DNA from: Patulibacter sp. SYSU D01012
Lineage (GTDB): Bacteria; Actinomycetota; Thermoleophilia; Solirubrobacterales; Solirubrobacteraceae
Length of the DNA: 64,000 nucleotides
Assembly: GCF_017916475.1 (NCBI RefSeq)
Contig: NZ_JAFMTB010000002.1
Span: 806,001-870,000 of the forward strand
Direction of reading: 5' to 3'
Shown: piece after piece, positions 55,958 through 64,000 of the stretch
How positions within the stretch are numbered: the first letter of the stretch is position 1
How the letters are laid out: the number at the start of each line of letters is the position of its first letter
Notes under the pieces: generated by a model
The model's database searches: none
Told to the model about the DNA's origin: nothing
What the model saw: the letters and a program-made list of their open reading frames with translations, nothing else
Translations under genes and position numbers: made by a program

Positions 55958-55989
55958 GTCGTTTCGGGGCTGCGCCGCCCCGGCGCCCT

Positions 55990-56085
55990 AGCCCGTGATG
56001 CCCACCATGGCGGCGGGGTGGGCGGGCAGCGCGGGACTGCGCCGCCGCGCGACGCCTCAGCCCGTGATGCCTACCATGGCGGCGC
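55990..56085 (-). repeat. Duplicated 3' end of the coiled-coil/lysozyme-fold gene
   Basis: The last codons of the gene (encoding AAMVGITG and a stop) recur 69 bp (23 codons) downstream in the same frame, again encoding AAMVGITG and a stop; the first stop is TGA and the second TAG. Differences are one base in the middle and the stop. Confidence 0.75.
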
Positions 56086-57157
56086 AGTCCCAATTCCCCG
56101 CCCCGGCGCCGCCGGCCCACAGCTTCGCGGCCAGGCGGTCCTGCTCGGCCTTCGGCGCCTGGTACGCGTTCGGCGTGGAGCCGCCGAGGGCGCGCCAGGT
56201 CTGCGGCATGAACTGGTAGTAGCCGGAGGCGCCCACGGAGTTCGGCGGGACGTTCTGGCCGCCGGACTCGCACTGCACGATCGGCCACGGGATCGCCCAG
56301 CCGCCGGACGGCGCGGCCGTGGCCGCGGCGCCGCCCCCGCCCTTGCCGCTCGCGGCGCGGGTGCTGGCGGCGCGGGCGGCGTACTGCCGGGCGGCGCGGG
56401 CCTGCGCGGCCTCGAGCCGCGCGAGGGTGCGCTCCGCGCCCTGGCGGCGGGCGCGGGCGTTCGACAGGGCCGCCAGGCGGGCGCGGTGCGCCTGGGCCAC
56501 GGCGGCGCGGCGCTGCTCCAGCCCCGCCTGCATCTGCGCCATGGCGTCGCGCTGGCGCGTCAGCATCTCGGCCTGGCGCGCCTGGCTGCGGCGGAGGGCC
56601 GTCAGGCGCCGCTCGTCGCCGGCGGCCTCGTTGCGGGCGCCGCGCACGGCGTCGACGACGCTCGAGTCGTGCGTCTGGACGCGGCGCAGGAAGTCGACCC
56701 GCTCGAGCAGGTCGGAGAAGCCGTCGGAGCTCATCACGACCTCGACGACGCCCGGCGGGTCGGCGGTGTAGCGGGTGCGCAGCACGCGGGCGAGGACGTC
56801 GCGGCCGCGGTCGAGCTCGCGGCGCAGGCGGACGAGGCGCGCGCGGGTCCGGCGCAGGTCCGTCGTCGTGGACGCGAGCCTCGCCCGCGCGGCGTCGTAC
56901 TGCGCCTGCACCTCGGCGAGCCGCCGGCTCGCGACCGCGACGGCGCGGGACGCGGACGCCTCGAGGGCGCCCAGGCGGTCGGCGGTCGACCGCAGGCGCG
57001 ACTCGCGGTCGCGCTGGCGGGCGATCTCGCCGCGCAGGGCGGACGAGCTCGGCGCGCCGGGCGCCGGCAGCGGGGCGAGGACGAGCAGGAGCAGCGCGAG
57101 GACGAGGCCGCCGGCGAGCACGCCGGTGCGGCCCCGGAGGGCGAAGGGAACGAGCAT
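56057..57157 (-). CDS. Secreted coiled-coil protein with C-terminal lysozyme-fold domain
   Basis: 366 aa. Signal/anchor helix (VLAGGLVLALLLLVLAPL), then residues 40-265 as a long coiled coil like PcsB/RipA-type peptidoglycan hydrolase regulators. A Gly/Ala linker follows, then a C-terminal 75-residue domain WPIVQCESGGQNVPP... GASGYYQFMPQTW with the catalytic-type Glu in CESGG. That domain resembles Rpf/transglycosylase-like modules. Likely cell-wall cleavage, perhaps at division. Its 3' end is duplicated downstream. Confidence 0.82.
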   Translation of the reverse strand: MLVPFALRGRTGVLAGGLVLALLLLVLAPLPAPGAPSSSALRGEIARQRDRESRLRSTADRLGALEASASRAVAVASRRLAEVQAQYDAARARLASTTTDLRRTRARLVRLRRELDRGRDVLARVLRTRYTADPPGVVEVVMSSDGFSDLLERVDFLRRVQTHDSSVVDAVRGARNEAAGDERRLTALRRSQARQAEMLTRQRDAMAQMQAGLEQRRAAVAQAHRARLAALSNARARRQGAERTLARLEAAQARAARQYAARAASTRAASGKGGGGAAATAAPSGGWAIPWPIVQCESGGQNVPPNSVGASGYYQFMPQTWRALGGSTPNAYQAPKAEQDRLAAKLWAGGAGAGNWDCAAMVGITG

Positions 57158-57247
57158 GGTGTGGCGCGCCGTCGACGGCAGTCCGGCGCGACAGGCGACG
57201 CTAGCCGGGCGGCGCCGCCCCGGCGAGCGCTGCAGGCCATCGTGCGG

Positions 57248-58441
57248 TCAGCGGGCGCCGCGCCGCCGCAGGGCGAGCTCGAGCGCGAAGCGCGCATCGG
57301 GGTCGTCCAGGTCGACGGCGAGCGTCTCCCGGACGCGGGCGACGCGGTAGCGGACGGTCTGCGGGTGCAGGTGCAGCGCCTCGGCCATGCGGGGTCCGTG
57401 ACCGCGGTGGTCGAGCCAGGCGCGGATCGTTTCGAGGTGGCGCTCGCGGCGGCCGGCGGCCAGCGCGTCGAGCGGCGCGAGGACGGCGTCGGCGAGCTCG
57501 TCCGCGGCCTCGCCGTCGCCGTGCACGACGATGGCGGGCAGGTGCGCGGCGGCGCGCAGCGTGCCGTCGGCCGGCGCGGCGACGCGCCCTTCGGCGACGA
57601 GCCCGGCGAGCGTGCGCGCGCGGCGCCAGGAGCGGGCGACGTCCTCCCACGGCACGGTGGGCCCGAGGACGGCGCCGCGGCCGGCCAACGCGTCGGCGGC
57701 GCGCTCGGCCACGGCGGGCGCGGGCACGATGCCGACGGCCCCGCCGTCGGCGCCGGCGGCGACGATGCCGGGGTCGATCCGCAGCAGGTCGCCGGGGCCG
57801 TCGGCGCCGGGAGCCACGAGCACCGCGACGGCGCGCGGCGGCCGCCAGCCCAGCTCGGCGGCGGCCGCCGCCAGGTCCTCGGGGCTCGGGGGGCGCGGGC
57901 CGGTGACCAGCCGGACCAGCGTGTCGCGCAGCCGCTGGGTGGCGCCGGCGCGGAGGGACTGCTCGTGCGCCCAGCCGGTGACGGACAGCCCGGCGAGCCG
58001 GTGGATGTAGGCGAAGATGGCGTCGCCCAGGCGGATGAGGGTGGCGGGATCGGCGCCGTGCTCGTGGGCGGTGTCGGCGAAGCGGCGCCAGGCCACGCGG
58101 GCGCCGGTCCGGTACGCGGACTGCAGCGCGTCGAGGGTGCGGCCGGAGCGGACCTCGCCGCGGCCGAGCTCCTCGTAGACGCGGGTCTCGCCCGCCGGGT
58201 GCGCGGGGTCCTCGAGCAGGCTGACGAACTCGCCGAGCGCCACCTCGACGCCCTGGCGGACGGCGTGGCCGAAGGCGCCCTCGAACGGGCGGCGGTAGGT
58301 CGGCACCTCGTCCCGGATCGCGACGAGGATCTCGCGGGCGACGTCCGGGAGGGTGCCGCGCAGCACGGGGCCGAGCTCGGGCGGGAGCGCGGCGATGCGA
58401 TGACGGGCGTCGGCCTGCGCGGGGAGGGGGTCGTCCGCCAT
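57248..58441 (-). CDS. PucR family transcriptional regulator
   Basis: 397 aa. The C-terminal helix-turn-helix HLETIRAWLDHRGHGPRMAEALHLHPQTVRYRVARVRE is the PucR/CdaR type; the N-terminal half is an all-helical RsbT-co-antagonist-like sensor. ATG 8 nt after TAGAAT. Possibly regulates the nearby aldehyde dehydrogenase, which lies upstream in the same orientation, but no evidence beyond position. Confidence 0.82.
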   Translation of the reverse strand: MADDPLPAQADARHRIAALPPELGPVLRGTLPDVAREILVAIRDEVPTYRRPFEGAFGHAVRQGVEVALGEFVSLLEDPAHPAGETRVYEELGRGEVRSGRTLDALQSAYRTGARVAWRRFADTAHEHGADPATLIRLGDAIFAYIHRLAGLSVTGWAHEQSLRAGATQRLRDTLVRLVTGPRPPSPEDLAAAAAELGWRPPRAVAVLVAPGADGPGDLLRIDPGIVAAGADGGAVGIVPAPAVAERAADALAGRGAVLGPTVPWEDVARSWRRARTLAGLVAEGRVAAPADGTLRAAAHLPAIVVHGDGEAADELADAVLAPLDALAAGRRERHLETIRAWLDHRGHGPRMAEALHLHPQTVRYRVARVRETLAVDLDDPDARFALELALRRRGAR

Positions 58442-58598
58442 CCGGCGCGATTCTACGCGTGCCCTGATGACGTCGGGCCCGGCGGCGGCGACGAGGGGGC
58501 GTCGCGCGGCCGGGCCTTCATCACGTCCTGCGTACGGCGGCGCGCCGGCCGCGGGGGCCGGCCCGCGGGCCGCGCCGGAGCGGCGCGGCGGCCGGGGC

Positions 58599-60101
58599 CT
58601 ACAGGCCGACGATGACGGACTTCGTCTCGAGGTAGTTGCTCAGCACCTCCTCGCCCATCTCGCGGCCCCAGCCGCTCTGCTTGTAGCCGCCGAACGGCAG
58701 CTCGGCGCCGAACACGTGGTACGTGTTGATGTGGACGGTGCCCGCCTTGATGCGCTTGGCCAGGCGGTGCGCCTTCGAGATGTCGCGCGTCCAGATGCCG
58801 GCCGCCAGACCGTAGTGCGAGTCGTTGGCCTGACGGGCGAGGTCGTCGACGTCGGAGAACGGCATCGCGGCGATGACGGGCCCGAAGACCTCCTCGCGGA
58901 CGATCGCGTGCTGGGCGTCGGCGCCGGTGATGACGGTCGGCTGCACGAAGTAGCCGGGCCGGTCGATCGCCTGGCCGCCGGTCACGTGCTGCGCGCCCTC
59001 CTCGGCGCCCAGCCGCAGGAAGTGCGTCACGCGGTCGAACTGCTCCTGCGAGACGAGCGGCCCCATGTCGGTGTCGGCCTCCATGCCGTGGCCGACCTTG
59101 ATGCTCTGCGCGGCGCTCGAGATGCCCTCGACGACGCGGTCGAACTGCGACTCCTGGACGTACAGGCGCGAGCCGGCGGAGCAGACCTCGCCCTGGTTGA
59201 AGAAGATGCCCTGCGCGGCGCCGGCGATCGCGGCGTCGACGTCGGCGTCGTCGAAGACGATGTTCGGGGACTTGCCGCCGAGCTCGAGCGTGACGCGCTT
59301 GAGGTTGCCCGTCGCGGCGCGGGCGATGATCTTGCCGACCTCGGTGGAGCCGGTGAACGCGATCTTGTCGACGTCGGGGTGCTCGGCCAGGCGCGCGCCG
59401 GCCGTCTCGCCGTAGCCGGGGACGACGTTGACGACGCCGGCGGGCACGCCGGCCTCGAGCATGAGCTCGCCCAGGCGCAGGGCCGACAGCGGCGTCTGCT
59501 CGGCGGGCTTCAGGACGACGGTGTTGCCGGTCGCGAGGGCCGGGCCGAGCTTCCACGCGGCCATGAGCAGCGGGAAGTTCCACGGGATGACCTGGCCGAC
59601 GACGCCGAGCGGCTCGCGCAGCGTGTAGGCGTGGAACTCGCTGTCGCCCGGCAGGTACGGGACGGACGGCGTGATCGTGCCGCCCTTGAGCTTCGTGGCC
59701 CAGCCGGCCATGTACCAGAAGAGGTCGGCGGCGAGGGCGACGTCGGCGCCGAGCGCCACGGCCTTCGGCTTGCCGTTGTCGAGCGTCTCCAGCTCGGCGA
59801 GCTCCTCGGCGTGCTCGGCGATCAGGTCGCCGATGCGGTGGACGATGCGGCCGCGCTCGGAGGGGCTGATCCGCGACCACGGGCCGTCCTCGAAGGCGCG
59901 GCGCGCGGCCTTCACGGCGCGGTCGATGTCCTCCGCGTCGCCCTCGGCCACCGTCGCGAGCACCTCGCCCGTGCCGGGGTCGACCGTCTCGAACGTGCGG
60001 CCCGACGCGGCGTCGACCCACTCGCCGTCGATGAGCAGCTTCTTCGGGCCCTGCAGGAACGCGCCGGCGTGCTGGGCGGGGGTGACGCTGGTGGTGGCCA
60101 T
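58599..60101 (-). CDS. Aldehyde dehydrogenase (NAD-dependent)
   Basis: 500 aa ALDH superfamily. VIPWNFPLLMAAWKLGPALATGNTVVLKPAEQTP, FTGSTEVGK, LELGGKSPN and FFNQGEVCSAGSR with the catalytic Cys. Oxidises aldehydes to acids. ATG 60101 with GGAG 5 nt upstream. Divergent from a GAF regulator, the classic layout of an alcohol/aldehyde-responsive pair. Confidence 0.92.
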   Translation of the reverse strand: MATTSVTPAQHAGAFLQGPKKLLIDGEWVDAASGRTFETVDPGTGEVLATVAEGDAEDIDRAVKAARRAFEDGPWSRISPSERGRIVHRIGDLIAEHAEELAELETLDNGKPKAVALGADVALAADLFWYMAGWATKLKGGTITPSVPYLPGDSEFHAYTLREPLGVVGQVIPWNFPLLMAAWKLGPALATGNTVVLKPAEQTPLSALRLGELMLEAGVPAGVVNVVPGYGETAGARLAEHPDVDKIAFTGSTEVGKIIARAATGNLKRVTLELGGKSPNIVFDDADVDAAIAGAAQGIFFNQGEVCSAGSRLYVQESQFDRVVEGISSAAQSIKVGHGMEADTDMGPLVSQEQFDRVTHFLRLGAEEGAQHVTGGQAIDRPGYFVQPTVITGADAQHAIVREEVFGPVIAAMPFSDVDDLARQANDSHYGLAAGIWTRDISKAHRLAKRIKAGTVHINTYHVFGAELPFGGYKQSGWGREMGEEVLSNYLETKSVIVGL

Positions 60102-60178
60102 GGTGTCTCCGTGTCCTTCGGGTGGGCCGCGGCCGACGGCCGCGGGGGTGTGATGGGGCGCACCGTACGCCCGCCCCC

Positions 60179-60211
60179 GTTGCCGCCGCGTTGCATTCGA
60201 CGAGCGGCAAC
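60179..60211. promoter_or_regulatory. Inverted repeat between aldehyde dehydrogenase and its regulator
   Basis: GTTGCCGC and GCGGCAAC, 8-bp arms 17 bp apart, in the ALDH upstream region. Possible binding site for a dimeric regulator. Confidence 0.45.
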
Positions 60212-60267
60212 GCGCCAACTTCGACCGTCCGGGTGTGTGACGGCGCGCACGCGCGGGAAAAGGCCCC

Positions 60268-60289
60268 GTACGCCCGCGCGCGGGCGTAC
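60268..60289. promoter_or_regulatory. 22-bp perfect palindrome upstream of GAF regulator
   Basis: GTACGCCCGCG followed directly by its reverse complement, overlapping by three bases the TACGAT (60287-60292) -10 of the regulator gene. Strong candidate operator, perhaps for autoregulation. Confidence 0.65.
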
Positions 60290-60307
60290 GATCCGCGGCA
60301 GGAGCCC

Positions 60308-61864
60308 ATGCGAAGCCGCACCGTCGATCCATGGGCCGCGTCGGACGCCGCGGCCGATCCCGTCCGTCACGCCCTCCTGCTGGCGCGGCTGAACGAGACC
60401 GCGCGCAGCGGTCGGCGCGTCGACGACGCCGTGCGCCCGGTCGTGGGCCGCTCGTGGCAGCGGTCCGCGGCGGCCGGCGTCGACCCCGCCGTCGCCGGGC
60501 GGCGCGCCGTGGCCGGCGACGCGCTCGAGGCGCGGCGCTCCTCCCATCCCCTCACGCGCGCCCGCCCCGTGGTCGCGCGCCTGGTGCGCGACCTGAGCGC
60601 GAGCGCCCCGCACGTGTTCGCGCTGTCGGACGGCGGCGGCGTGCTGCTGTGGGTCGACGGCGCCGAGGAGGCGGTCGAGCGCGCCGGGGGCGAGATGGCC
60701 TTCGAGCCCGGCACGGACTGGAGCGAGCGCGCGGCGGGGACGAACGCCGTCGGCACGGCGCTCGTCGAGGACCACGCCGTCCAGATCTTCTCGGCGGAGC
60801 ACTTCCGTCCCGCGGTCCACGGCTGGACGTGCTCGGCCTCCCCCATCCACTGTCCCGAGACGGGCGAGGTGCTCGGCGTCCTGGACGCGACGGCCGACCT
60901 GCGCACCGTGGACCCGCGGACGCTCCCGTTCCTCGTCGCCACCACGCGCGCCGTCGAGAGCATGCTGCGCGCCGAGGCCGACCGGCGCGACGCCCGGCTG
61001 CTCGCGCGGGTGCGGCAGCGGCCGGCCGGCGCCCCGCGTCCCGCCCTGGCCCTCAGCCCGGTGGGCCGGGTCGTCCCCCTGGCCGGGGGCGGTGCGACGA
61101 CCGGCACGACGGACGGGCGCTGGCGCCTGCCCGCCCCCGGGCCCGAGGGCGGCCCCGTGCGGCTGCCGGACGGGCGGATGGGGCACGCCGAGCCGGCGGG
61201 CGCCGACGGATTCCTCGTCTACGCGGACGCCCCGTCGCGACGGCCCCGGCCGTCCGTGCACCTCGAGCTGCTGGGGACGGCGAGCCCCCTGGCTCGCCGA
61301 CGGGACGGCGCGCAGCCGCTCTCGCGCGGCCACGCCGAGGTGCTCGCCCTCCTGGCCCGCCACCCCGAGGGCCTGTCCGCCGAGCGCCTGGCGGTCCTGC
61401 TGCACGGGGACGACGCGCACGCCGGCACCGCCCGCGCGGCCTGCTCGCGGCTGCGGTCGCGGCTGCCCGGCGTCGTGCTGACGCGCCCGTACCGCCTGGC
61501 GGACGGGGTCTCCTGCGACCTGCTCGAGGCCCGCCGGCGCCTGCAGGCGGGCGACCTGGCCGGGGCGGTCGGCGCGTACCGCGGGCCGCTGCTGCCGGAC
61601 AGCGTCGCGCCGGGGGTGCGGGAGATCGCCGACGAGCTGCACGCCGAGCTGCGCGGCGCGGTGCTCGAGGCCGGGGACGCCGAGGCGCTCGCCGCCTGGT
61701 GCGCGACGCCCCACGGCGCCGGCGACCTGCGCGCGGCCGAGGCGCTCGTGCGGGCGCTGCCGCCGGGCGACCCCCGACGCGGCGCGGCCGCGGGGCGGAT
61801 CGCCGCGCTGCGCCGGCGCCTGGGCCTGCGCGCCGGGCCGGGCGCGGTCGCCGCGGGCGGCTGA
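60308..61864 (+). CDS. GAF-domain transcriptional regulator (AcoR-like N-terminus, no AAA+)
   Basis: 518 aa. Residues 20-230 resemble the sensor part of AcoR-type activators (RPVVGRSWQRSAAAGVDP, GTDWSERAAGTNAVGTAL, HFRPAVHGWTCSASPI). The sigma-54 AAA+ domain is missing. After residue 330 a helix-turn-helix/winged-helix-like region (PLSRGHAEVLALLARHPEGLSAERLAVLL) and a helical tail follow. AGGAG lies just before ATG 60308. Probably controls the divergent aldehyde dehydrogenase. Confidence 0.8.
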   Translation: MRSRTVDPWAASDAAADPVRHALLLARLNETARSGRRVDDAVRPVVGRSWQRSAAAGVDPAVAGRRAVAGDALEARRSSHPLTRARPVVARLVRDLSASAPHVFALSDGGGVLLWVDGAEEAVERAGGEMAFEPGTDWSERAAGTNAVGTALVEDHAVQIFSAEHFRPAVHGWTCSASPIHCPETGEVLGVLDATADLRTVDPRTLPFLVATTRAVESMLRAEADRRDARLLARVRQRPAGAPRPALALSPVGRVVPLAGGGATTGTTDGRWRLPAPGPEGGPVRLPDGRMGHAEPAGADGFLVYADAPSRRPRPSVHLELLGTASPLARRRDGAQPLSRGHAEVLALLARHPEGLSAERLAVLLHGDDAHAGTARAACSRLRSRLPGVVLTRPYRLADGVSCDLLEARRRLQAGDLAGAVGAYRGPLLPDSVAPGVREIADELHAELRGAVLEAGDAEALAAWCATPHGAGDLRAAEALVRALPPGDPRRGAAAGRIAALRRRLGLRAGPGAVAAGG

Positions 61865-61894
61865 CGGCCCGCGTCCCCCTCACGGCCGAAGTAG

Positions 61895-61907
61895 GAGGTG
61901 GCACCTC
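61895..61907 (+). promoter_or_regulatory. 13-bp palindrome upstream of thiolase-like gene
   Basis: GAGGTG-G-CACCTC, 15 bp before the CATGAT -10 candidate. Outer GAAG/CTTC arms extend the symmetry. Possible operator. Confidence 0.4.
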
Positions 61908-61934
61908 TCGCTTCCGGTCGGCATGATGTCGCGC

Positions 61935-63434
61935 GTGAGCAGCCTCGATCCCCGGACCCCCGTCGTCGTCGGCGTCGGCCAGACCGTGCACCGCCCCGAC
62001 GACGGCAGCGCCGCCCCGTCCCCGCTGGACCTGATGGCCGAGGCCGCGCGGCGCGCGGCCGGGGACGCCGGCCCGGGCGGCGACGCGCTCCTGCGGCGCG
62101 CGGACGGCGTGGCGATCGTCGACGTCTTCTCGTGGCCCGTCCCCGACCCGGGCGCGCTGCTCGCCGCGGAGCTGGGGCTGCGGCCCGCCGAGACGGTGCG
62201 CACGGTCATCGGCGGCAACGGCCCGATCGCCTTGCTCGCCGACGCCGCCACGCGGATCGCGGCCGGCGAGCGCGAGGTCGTCCTGCTCGGCGGCGGCGAG
62301 GTCGGCACCGCGATGCGCGCCGCGGCGCTGGGCGGGCCGCAGCCCGACTGGCCCACCCAGCCCGAGGGCACGACCCCCACGCGCGTCGTCGGCACCGACC
62401 GGCCGCCGTCGCACGACGCCGAGCTCGCGGCGGGCCTGATGATGCCCGTCAACGTCTACCCCGTCGTCGAGCACGCGCTGCGCCACGCCGCGGGCCGCAC
62501 GCCGCAGGAGCAGCGGGACTGGATCGGCGGCTGGTGGGCCCGCTACAGCGCGATCGCGGCGGAGCACCCGCAGGGCTGGTCGCGGACCCCGATGACCGCG
62601 GAGGAGATCGCGACCCCGGCGGGCGGCAACCGCCTGATCAGCGACCCGTACACCCGGGCGATGAACGCGAACATCGCCGTCGACCAGGCCGCGATGCTGC
62701 TGGTCACGTCGGCCGGGGCGGCCGAGGCGGCGGGGATCCCGCGCGACCGCTGGGTGTTCCTGCACGGCACCGCGGGAGCGAGCGACCACTGGTTCGTCGG
62801 CGAGCGGGAGCGCCTGGACCGCTCCCCCGCGATCGCCGCGGGCGGCCGCGCGCTCTTCGGGCACGCCGGGATCGACGCGGACGACGTCGCCCTGGTCGAC
62901 CTGTACTCGTGCTTCCCGTGCGCGGTGCAGGTCGGCGCGCGCGAGCTGGGCCTGCGCGTGGACGACCCGGCGCGGCCGCTGACGGTCACCGGCGGGCTGT
63001 CGTTCTTCGGCGGCCCCGCGAACGACTACGTCACGCATGCGCTCGCGACGCTGGTCGAGCAGGCGCGCGAGCGGCCGGACGAGCTCGCGCTGTCGAGCGC
63101 CGTCGGCTGGTACCTGACCAAGCACGGCCTGGCGCTCCTCTCGGCCACGCCGCCGGCCCGCCCGTACGCGCACCACGACGTGCAGGCCACGGTCGACGCC
63201 GGCCCCCGGCGCGAGATCGTCCCGCAGGCGGCGGGCACCTGGACCGTCGAGTCGTACACCGCGGCGTACGAGCGCGACGGCACGCCGGCGCTCGGGACCG
63301 TGGTGGCGACGGACGATGCGGGCCGACGGGCGTTCGCGCGGTCGTCGGACGGCGCGGATCTGGAGCGCCTGCTCGCCGGGACCGCGATCGGCGGCGCCGT
63401 CGAGCTGGACGGCGCCGGCGGGTTCGCGCTCTAG
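61935..63434 (+). CDS. Thiolase-fold acetyl-CoA acetyltransferase-like protein
   Basis: 499 aa. TPVVVGVGQTVHRPDDG at the start, the DADDVALVDLYSCFPCAVQ segment and the GGLSFFGGPANDYVTHALATLVEQ segment match the SCP2-thiolase-like group. It may cleave or condense acyl-CoA, or be non-catalytic. GTG at 61935 is preferred as leaderless (7 nt after CATGAT at 61922-61927) to the ATG at 61923, which overlaps that hexamer. Confidence 0.8.
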   Translation: MSSLDPRTPVVVGVGQTVHRPDDGSAAPSPLDLMAEAARRAAGDAGPGGDALLRRADGVAIVDVFSWPVPDPGALLAAELGLRPAETVRTVIGGNGPIALLADAATRIAAGEREVVLLGGGEVGTAMRAAALGGPQPDWPTQPEGTTPTRVVGTDRPPSHDAELAAGLMMPVNVYPVVEHALRHAAGRTPQEQRDWIGGWWARYSAIAAEHPQGWSRTPMTAEEIATPAGGNRLISDPYTRAMNANIAVDQAAMLLVTSAGAAEAAGIPRDRWVFLHGTAGASDHWFVGERERLDRSPAIAAGGRALFGHAGIDADDVALVDLYSCFPCAVQVGARELGLRVDDPARPLTVTGGLSFFGGPANDYVTHALATLVEQARERPDELALSSAVGWYLTKHGLALLSATPPARPYAHHDVQATVDAGPRREIVPQAAGTWTVESYTAAYERDGTPALGTVVATDDAGRRAFARSSDGADLERLLAGTAIGGAVELDGAGGFAL

Positions 63435-63441
63435 CGGCGCC

Positions 63442-64000
63442 TCAGCGGCCCGGCAGGAGGACGATCTTGCCGCGGCCGCGGCCCGCCTCGAGCTCGCGGT
63501 GGGCGTCGGCGGCCGCGGCGAGCGGGAACGTGGCGCGCACCGGCAGGCGCATCGTGCCGTCGGCGAGCCCCGCGACGAACGTCTCGAGCCCGGGGATGCT
63601 GTCGATGTCGCCGTCGCCGGCGCTGAAGCGGACGCCGTGGTCGGCCGCGTCGTCGGCCGCCACGGTCACGACCCGGTCGGGCCCGCCGGCCAGGGCGACC
63701 GCGCCGCCCAGCTCGCCGTGCCCGGACGCGTCGATCACCGCGTCGATCCCGCCCGGGGCGGCGGCGCGCACGCGCTCCTCCCAGCCCTCGCCGCGCACGA
63801 CCGGGGTCGCGCCGAGCCCACGGACGTCGTCCTGACGGTCCTCGGCGGCGACGCCGACGACCGCGGCCCCCCGGGCGACCGCCAGCTGGACGGCGGCCGA
63901 GCCGACCCCGCCGGCGGCGCCGAGGACCAGGACGGTCTCCCCCGCGCCGACGCCGAGCAGCTCGAGCGTGCGGTACGCGGTGCGCGCGACGGTGCCGGCG
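63442..64000 (-). CDS. Zinc-type alcohol dehydrogenase / quinone oxidoreductase (5' end beyond window)
   Basis: C-terminal about 185 residues of a medium-chain reductase: TVLVLGAAGGVGSAAVQLAV is the NADP Rossmann motif; GIDAVIDASGHGELGGAVAL and AHRELEAGRGRGKIVLLP close the domain. Quinone-oxidoreductase type. Start lies right of the window. Convergent with the thiolase-like gene. Confidence 0.85.
   Translation of the reverse strand, partial: AGTVARTAYRTLELLGVGAGETVLVLGAAGGVGSAAVQLAVARGAAVVGVAAEDRQDDVRGLGATPVVRGEGWEERVRAAAPGGIDAVIDASGHGELGGAVALAGGPDRVVTVAADDAADHGVRFSAGDGDIDSIPGLETFVAGLADGTMRLPVRATFPLAAAADAHRELEAGRGRGKIVLLPGR

Noticed and set aside
60308-61864. Calling the GAF regulator a sigma-54 activator (AcoR)
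   Set aside because: The AAA+ domain (GESGTGKE, GAFTGA) is missing and no -24/-12 promoter is visible at the dehydrogenase gene.

Overview
This is a very GC-rich (well above 70% by eye) bacterial chromosome segment with dense, mostly short-spaced genes on both strands. No rRNA, convincing tRNA, CRISPR array, insertion sequence or phage gene is visible. The promoter style (TANNNT boxes 6-11 nt before the start codon, hence leaderless mRNAs), frequent GTG starts, 4-nt ATGA/GTGA gene overlaps and the gene content (TadE-type pseudopilins, PucR regulator, PHO boxes made of 11-bp GTTCACC-type repeats, CHAD proteins) point to an actinobacterium. A deep-branching Thermoleophilia/Solirubrobacterales-like lineage is my best guess, as inference only.

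Layout: 1-4779 uvrC (3' end off the window), a peptidoglycan-hydrolase/TadE operon and a small membrane protein. 4831-15423 is a phosphate island: a PhoB-type response regulator, phoU, pstB, a single-ORF pstC-pstA fusion, pstS, a receiverless PhoB-type DNA-binding protein, an orphan DUF47 (PhoU-like) gene, and a PHP-glycosyltransferase plus polysaccharide-deacetylase pair. 15424-19711 holds a GH31 glycosidase, about 1 kb of tandem-repeat DNA without genes, and two small membrane proteins. 19712-30771 holds pabB, an ABC-F protein, adenine deaminase, several small genes, a homing-endonuclease-repeat protein, rtcB with tRNA-like repeats upstream, a carboxylate-amine ligase and a rhomboid protease. 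30830-36799 holds a secreted protein, GNAT, an enoyl-CoA hydratase homologue, a fused acyl reductase and a TetR regulator. 37036-40454 is a polyphosphate operon (two CHAD proteins and PPK1). 40465-48099 holds an ABC exporter, GNAT, aldose epimerase, HAD phosphatase, a CorC-type pair with a coupled leader ORF, and a TetR regulator. 48269-58441 holds an MFS exporter with palindromic operators, a phosphoesterase, a cysteine-free bS18 paralogue, an aldo/keto reductase, a nucleotidyltransferase, a DCC protein, a desaturase, a coiled-coil lysozyme-fold protein and a PucR regulator. 58599-64000 holds aldehyde dehydrogenase, a GAF regulator, a thiolase-like protein and a partial oxidoreductase.

The most striking result is a local Pho regulon. 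Five promoters (pstS, the receiverless regulator, the PHP-glycosyltransferase, the CHAD operon, ppk) share one plan: two to four direct 11-bp units of GTTCACC type, ending exactly 16 bp before a -10 hexamer. Four of the five are followed by a leaderless start. They tie together phosphate uptake, polyphosphate storage, probable envelope-sugar remodelling, and a second DNA-binding protein that lacks the phosphorylatable receiver domain but has nearly the same recognition helix as the response regulator next to phoU. No sensor kinase gene lies in the window.
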